The notes beneath the pieces were generated by a model that saw only the letters and a program-made list of their open reading frames with translations, made no database searches and was not told the DNA's origin. 64,000 bases of DNA from assembly GCA_903813345.2 (NCBI GenBank), contig CAIIXF020000001.1:11949915-12013914 (forward strand). Direction: 5' to 3'. Positions 35,421 to 64,000 of this stretch are shown here, piece after piece. The translations under genes and the position numbers were made by a program. Source of the DNA: Owenia fusiformis. Taxonomy: Eukaryota; Annelida; Polychaeta; Sabellida; Oweniidae. Each line of letters begins with the position of its first letter. Within the stretch, counting starts at the first letter, position 1.

Positions 35421-38400
35421 GTCAATGTACTTAAAGAATATGGTGAAATTTTACTGGAAGGGATTAAGGATTAATGCCTAAGACTCACTGATTTGTGGTT
35501 GGTTTCTTGTCTGCAGCTTAATATTGGAAATAGATCCATGAGGCTGAAGCCACAATTCATTGGGTCAGGTGCATGAATTATTTTCACACATAGTTAAATT
35601 ATTTTAACTGTAAGATTTGAAATTCAACCAGAACCTTTTGCAAGGGTTATTTCCAGGGATCAACATAATATTCAGTTTTTACACAAGGTCATGTTTCAGT
35701 TTTTTTTAGTTTTCTCTTATTAACATGTTTAGTTGTTTGGCTATAGTGCTCTGATTGGCCAGAAAGTGATCCAACTTTGCAGGAAAATACCTAACCAAAT
35801 TAATTGTTTCATCAACAATTATGATACTTGAAAGTAAAGTTTAATGATCATTACAACATATCAAGAGTTATCCAACATACTTGTGTCTCTCTCATTTGTA
35901 TCTTTCAATTGTTGCATTACTTGAATGTATGACATTAAAAATTTGAATTGAATAGTTGTGGTTTGCTCTATTGATCAGAATGTTGGACTGATGCATCCCT
36001 AGCTGTTTCGCATCCTCCTAAACAGGTGTCCAGAATCCATACCGAAGATATTCTGGATTTTGGAGCCCTGCGTACGAATTATGCTATTTCGAGATAAGAT
36101 AATTAAGGATAATTTTGTTAATAAATACTAAAGAAGAGATATTTATAACACACTGTACATACTACTTAAAATACTGTAAAATAATTAGTTTATTGCATTT
36201 CACTTTTCTATATGATAGGCAAATATGCATGCCATCTATATACATACATGTCTAACATAATGTTTGAATGAAATATATTTTCATAACAGATTTACATGGA
36301 TAATGTATAACGTAGAAATCTTGTCTACTTATTTCATAGAAATGTCTAAAATGTTAAAATGCATGCAGTTTCATCGTGATAAGTTTATTTAAATGTAAAA
36401 CTTTAATTTTTTAATATTTCTGTAATACCAGGGTACACTGTACATCAAAATCGAATAATGTAATATCCTTTTTTATAACATGATTATGAATACAGACTTT
36501 TAAGTCCTAAAATACTCATACAAATGAATCAAAATTTGATTCACTATTCACTGTGATCGATTTTCATGTACCTCTGTACCATACATGTATAGTATAGTTG
36601 TACACCTTTATTATGCATTATGTAAATGTTTAGTCTATTGTAAATGTAAAAATAAGTGATAAAACTTAAATAAACAAATCTACATATGATATGATTCTAT
36701 AATGTCTTACATTATAATACGTTACTTTGTATATTGATGCAGTTAGTAGAACAGAACAGAACACAAGTTCTTTGTCGGATAAATGAACGGTAACATTATA
36801 AAAGTTCAAAATAAATGAAACTTCACATATAAATCAATTTTCAATGTTTTATATTGCAAAATAATTATTGGCAAGAATTTTCAAATTTTGTTGCCTTGGC
36901 AAGATAAACAAGTTTTTCTTTTATTTGGCAATCTACAGGTTTCAATGTATAACATAGCACTTGCATAGTGACAGATTTCACCATTCTTAAAGTGGTCATT
37001 AAAAATGAATTTCAAGTTATCTACAAAGCGCCTTTTTATACATTCTGAACTTTAAAGAACAGATTTCCTGAAACTACTCAAAATTGGGCTATCATAATTA
37101 TATCACTAGGTGGCAGCACTAAAGCTACTAGATTCCTTATATGAAGGATTGAGCCAGTATTACAAATACTTCAAGTTCAGCAGAAGTTACAAAATCAGCA
37201 GTTTGTAGTGCCATGTTTAAACCTGTTAAATACACATACAACAAATATGCTCAATGTGAAATCTAACAAAAATATGCTGATGTGAGTATATGTATAGCCT
37301 GGCAAATAGATTCTCCTTTAGGAGACAATGGGAGCTCTAACTTGGCTGTGATACTGTGATGTCAAAACCTGATGAAAAGCCAGTGAGATATGTTGAGTAT
37401 TAGTATTGCTTTATCTATAGAAGACTATCGTGTACATAGTTGCTTTAAAATATAATAAACTCAGATCTGATTATAATATAACTAAAACTGAACTATATAT
37501 GAATGTATGAAAACATACACTACTGTATCACTAAAATATGTACAAACTGTATAAACATACAAATGAGTATTTTCGGTACTGAGTATTTTCAAATGATGTA
37601 CAACAAGATGTGTACTTCTGCTCTTTAAGAATTAGCACCAGGCAATGTCATAAAATTTCATTAACATATCAAACATCAGATATGTATACATTATCTACAT
37701 TGCAGATAAAAAACAAAACTTTTTTGAGCTAAGACACATGCATGTTACACATACATGTACTTCTCAAGCAGACATCATTAGGTTCTTGGAGTCAGACCAT
37801 AACCTAATCAATTCAAAAGTAGTTCAGGGCTGCCTTTTTGAGTGAATTTTTACCATTGGATATTTAACACTGTTAAGGTAAGCAAACAATACAATATTTT
37901 GTGCAATGAATAATTTGATCCAGAAGAAATATTTTGATAGGGGTCAAAGGTAAGGTTTCAGCTTCCAAGATCTAATGTTCTGCCTTTATTACTTGATGTA
38001 AATTGATGTATAAAAGTCAACAAACATGTACTTAACATGTACATGTATTACACTTCATAATTATGCAGTATTTGTTCATACATTTGAACTAATCTCAAAT
38101 GGTTTGTTGAGTATTGTATCCTCCTTAATTGAGATTCTGTATTATGTTGTTACATATCTACTTCCATGTACATAAGAAGTAATTGTCACATAATACTTGC
38201 AATATGTACATGTACTTCATAAACATACCATTGTAATCTCAATAGCCTCAAATGAGACTGTTCTCCACTCTTCATCTCCATTGTCTTTGGTTCTCATACA
38301 CACATGAGATCTGTACAGTTGAGATCCTAATATACGAACACACGTTTTAAGTTGCACTTGGTCCATTGCTTAGAAATATACATTGCTTGATGCACTCAGC

Positions 38401-38653
38401 ATTGTCATCATATTTGCTTTATGGGGTGGGATCACACAGATTGAATACTTCCTGGTCTTTGAACTCATTAGCTTTCTGGTGGTGTATCACATGTATCACC
38501 CTTTCCATTTTGTTGCAAAATCCGGTAAAGACTCAGTCATTTCGTTTCTTTAGATTTTACATATGTCCCTCATTTTGAAACCATTAAGTCTTGCATTGCT
38601 TTTCAATTTGGATATCTGTTTCTTTCAATCCCGATTGTGTTCTGTATATGTCA
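35421..38653 (-). other. Intergenic plus probable 3' UTR of Gli
   Basis: 3.2 kb of AT-rich sequence without a supported frame. The part next to 38654 must be the Gli 3' UTR. Several TTTATT (AATAAA on the minus strand) sites occur, for example near 36188, 36384 and 36607, so the 3' end cannot be chosen. Confidence 0.5.
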
Positions 38654-60886
<22,233 letters not shown>

Positions 60887-60909
60887 GACAACACTAAGGT
60901 AGCATCACA
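60887..60909 (-). other. 5' UTR part of Gli exon 1, preceded by an acceptor
   Basis: On the minus strand 'AAATTATATTTCCAG' precedes TGTGATGCTACC at 60909, 23 bases before the ATG at 60886. This suggests another, non-coding exon and the promoter lie further right, perhaps outside the window. Confidence 0.5.
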
Positions 60910-63900
60910 CTGGAAATATAATTTTAAAATATTTATAACAATTATGACAAACAGCGCATATGCACATTTTGTGAGTTTACTGTAGTGACTTATATGTCAT
61001 TGTAATGACATCAGAGAGTCAATAAAAGATATACATATTTGAATATAAGTCACTCAAAGCACCAACGTGTCTGGATATATCATCTTCAAAATATACAGAC
61101 TCTGGCAGCTACAATGTCTCCTACGCTGATGTCAAGAGGCTAGTAGTGATGAATTTCTCTTTTGAATTAAAAACTCTTAAAAAAAGAAACTTGCCCCCAG
61201 CTTTGACAATATTTTACATATCCTTTCTTATAAATCATATCTCAGAGTCAAAATTGTTGATTTTAAATTTAAACGTTTTCAAAAAATGTCTAAATGGTAA
61301 AAATAGTTTTTGGTTTTGTATCATGTTTAGGTTCGAAAGCATATAGTTCTGAGAATATGTGTTTCTTGAGATAATCATATGAGTAAATAACTAGATACAA
61401 ATTGTGCAATTAAACTTAGTATAGGTTAATAATATTTACTAATAGTTATTCATTGCAGCATAAATGTTCTTCTTTATTACTTCATATATACTATATATCA
61501 TCACTCTATCTATTCTGTTCACTTACTCAAACTTCATCGAAATGATTTTCTGTAATTATGGTTTTCAATGGATGAAGAAATACCACAAAACTGTCTCATA
61601 CTTCAAGTTAAATCTAAACCTTTCCCATTATTATCGGTGTAAATGATTTTTTTACTTGCATCCCAAGTACCACTCTCTAGCATGGTTGTAACCACATAGA
61701 AACTAAAGCATAATGTATCACCATATCTTCTTTAATGAGCACATCCTAGGAATTCTGGTTATCCAAATTGCTTTTATTGGGGACTGGCATCATTTAACCT
61801 ATAAACTCTTACAAGCATTTATTCGATTCAATCTCCTTCAAAACTGAACTTGCGATTGGATATCCGTGATCTTATGAACGCATCTTGTAGATAAGTTCCC
61901 TCACAGGTTGGAAGCATTCCCAAATAAACAGGGCTTCCCTACAAGTGCTGTTCAACTAATTATACCATTATGGAACATCCAAAGAAACAACGCTAAGACA
62001 ACAACCAAGCATAGCTTACATCAGATTGAGGTGCCATAGAGAATTCTAAAAAAGATATTTTTAGCACTTTGATATCTTAGTCCTGTTTGAGAACCTGTTC
62101 TAGAATATAAGCAATTAATCTTGTGCTTATCTTATGAGGGAGCTGGGAGACCAAAGCAGGCAAAAGGTCCTGATATTTTCAAACAAATGTGAAACCAAAA
62201 TACGGAATCAGAAAATGTATCAATAGGTGGCGTATTTATATGTCATTTTATAGATTGTTATACCTATCATATTTAGTTTCAAGTTCTTTTGAAAGATACT
62301 GTAGAATGTAAATTATCATAAATATATTATCTCTTTAAATATAATTATCATAAATAACTCCTACCACCAGAATTCTTCAGACTGACATTCCTTTCACAAG
62401 TTTAAACTTTGTTTTTAATATTTCTCATTTGACTCACATCCCCAGCAGGATTTTCAACATGTCTTATCTCCCCTATATCTCTATAGTTCTTCTGAAACAA
62501 TTTGTCAGAAATATAATATTTGCACAAATAAATACCTTACCATTGAGGTTCTTTAGATCAATTTCTACATTCCATTCCATTAACATTCTCTTGAAAAGAA
62601 TTCCATGCTGATAATGTCTTCAATTCCAGAGGTGTTAGAAATGGTAAGATTTACATAGATTAAAATAAAAGGGTTTAAGTTAAGAAACCAACTTTGAAAG
62701 ACATGCAAAATTGAGACTTTTCATAAAAGAGAAACAGTCAATAATAAGCGTGAACAGAATTTCACTTTAAAGGATAGGTATCTAACATACATCATCACCT
62801 TATCAGGGCCTTTATCAGCTGCTTATGTATAGCATAAGGCACAAGCAAAATTATTTTCTGAACCTCAAAAAATGCAGGGATCAAGATATGTTGAAAAATG
62901 TTTAGACTAAACAAATCAAATGTTTCGTTGAAACAGTCTCAAAGCCTATACTGAGGGGAACACCATTAGATCATAAAAGACTCATTCAATGAAGGATTTT
63001 TTTTAAATGGCGTCAGGTCTGAGACACAAAATATATTCTGCAAGTTAATTATTATTTAGATCCTGAATCATGTTTACAAAAATGTATTTTTAATAAGACA
63101 GGCAAAAACATTTTTGGTTTAGTCATGCTCATAAAAAATGGTTTCATTGAATAAAAAAGATTTGATCCCTATCAAAATCTAATGGTTCGCCAACCAATGT
63201 TAAGTGATACAACCCATTCTCAAAACAGCCCCATATGTCACAAACTTCTCTACTAAAGAAAGTACTCCATAGCATTGCATCAAGAGAATGTTTTGAAGTT
63301 GTTTTCTTTTTTCAAGATGTTATTTGTAAGTAGGCAATTAAACTAAAGAGTTTTAAATGAGTAAAATACAAAAACACAAATGTCATGTAATTGATTGAAA
63401 GATAAACAAATTATCTATTTAATGTGTTCAATTTCATTGAAAAGCCATGGAATTGAGGAACAAAAACAATCAAAGACAATCCACTCTTCCCTGCCTCATC
63501 AAGAGAAATCATGGCCTTCTATTAGCTTCACTCATATATCAAGTTGAAGACAGAACGATGTGATGTCCCTGCCTAGGCTCCATATAAGTTAATAATGAAA
63601 GTCCCTTCCAAACCCACTTTACCCAAACTGTGTTGTCCTCCCAGACTGAATCTCACCATAACATTAATGTTTATTTCATCCCTTGGCACGTGACTTGTCT
63701 ACGGTATTCCAAAGAAAACCAATGAGGCCTCAGTATGCTCCCTAAGTAAACCATGAGAAAATATTAGGATCCAATTTTCAAAGCTGTCTCTTCCACAGCA
63801 GCAAATAAACAAAGATTTACCTGGCAGAATTGATAGCTCTAAAATAGCTCAACATGAAGCAATACATGCAAAGGAGTCAGGTTGTCTTACATCCAGCAGT

Positions 63901-64000
63901 ACATCCTACGTGGTTACACGGTAATCCAAGTTGACAAGAAAGCTACAACATCTAATCTCAAATGAAGATAAAAATGAGTTGAACTGCTATGGGATACATA
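60910..64000. other. Upstream region of Gli, no gene seen
   Basis: AT-rich, with short frames only and no recognisable domain or repeat array. It may hold the 5' non-coding exon and the promoter of Gli, but no core promoter element could be supported. Confidence 0.45.

Noticed and set aside
60910-64000. Additional coding gene upstream of Gli
   Set aside because: Only short AT-rich frames are present, with no domain or linked splice-phase chain.

Overview
This window is nuclear DNA from an invertebrate animal. It is AT-rich, has long introns with GT-AG borders, and is dense in small DNA transposons and tandem repeats. The genes are animal-specific: a Gli/Cubitus interruptus factor, a DNAJC14-type co-chaperone and a SUEL-lectin membrane protein. 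The repeats include (TCCG)n elements with internal 'ATGGCGGCCATTTT' blocks. Together these suggest a marine lophotrochozoan (mollusc, annelid, brachiopod or similar). That placement is inference, and the phylum cannot be fixed from this window.

Four protein-coding genes can be assembled exon by exon with matching splice phases. (1) About 4.36-14.13 kb, + strand: a DNAJC14-like gene, with its 5' exons lying left of the window. It has a hydrophobic segment, a J domain with HPD, and the C-terminal Jiv90 zinc region. (2) 18.03-34.78 kb, - strand: an 11-exon gene for a 425-residue coiled-coil protein of uncertain identity. (3) 27.21-32.77 kb, + strand: a seven-exon gene for a 565-residue single-pass membrane protein with a SUEL-type lectin domain. 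It lies wholly inside intron 1 of gene 2, on the other strand. (4) 38.65-60.89 kb, - strand: a 17-exon Gli gene, about 1,502 residues. It has five C2H2 fingers, the Sufu-binding SYGHLSAG motif, basic-Ser sites and the conserved C-terminal activation helix. Genes 1 and 2 converge. Genes 4 and 2 run in tandem leftwards.

The rest is introns, UTRs and repeats. 1-1370 and 4209-4356 hold an 86-bp satellite split by a 2.84-kb TA-flanked transposon. 6461-6922 is a hAT-type MITE. 7373-9417 is a long-TIR element. 12.1-13.6 kb holds two repeat families. 15848-17517 is a fold-back mariner. 24.2-26.46 kb is a 29-bp satellite. 55.5-56.7 kb is a second (TCCG)n element.

The most striking pattern is that all three minisatellites carry a splice signal in every unit. 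Two of them clearly match a neighbouring functional acceptor plus the start of its exon (both in DNAJC14). The third repeats a perfect consensus donor in the coiled-coil gene about 75-80 times. In the 86-bp array the exon part is 45 or 42 nt, nearly always open, and flanked by AG and GT so that each copy could act as a symmetric phase-1 mini-exon. Whether any copy is spliced in cannot be told from sequence alone.
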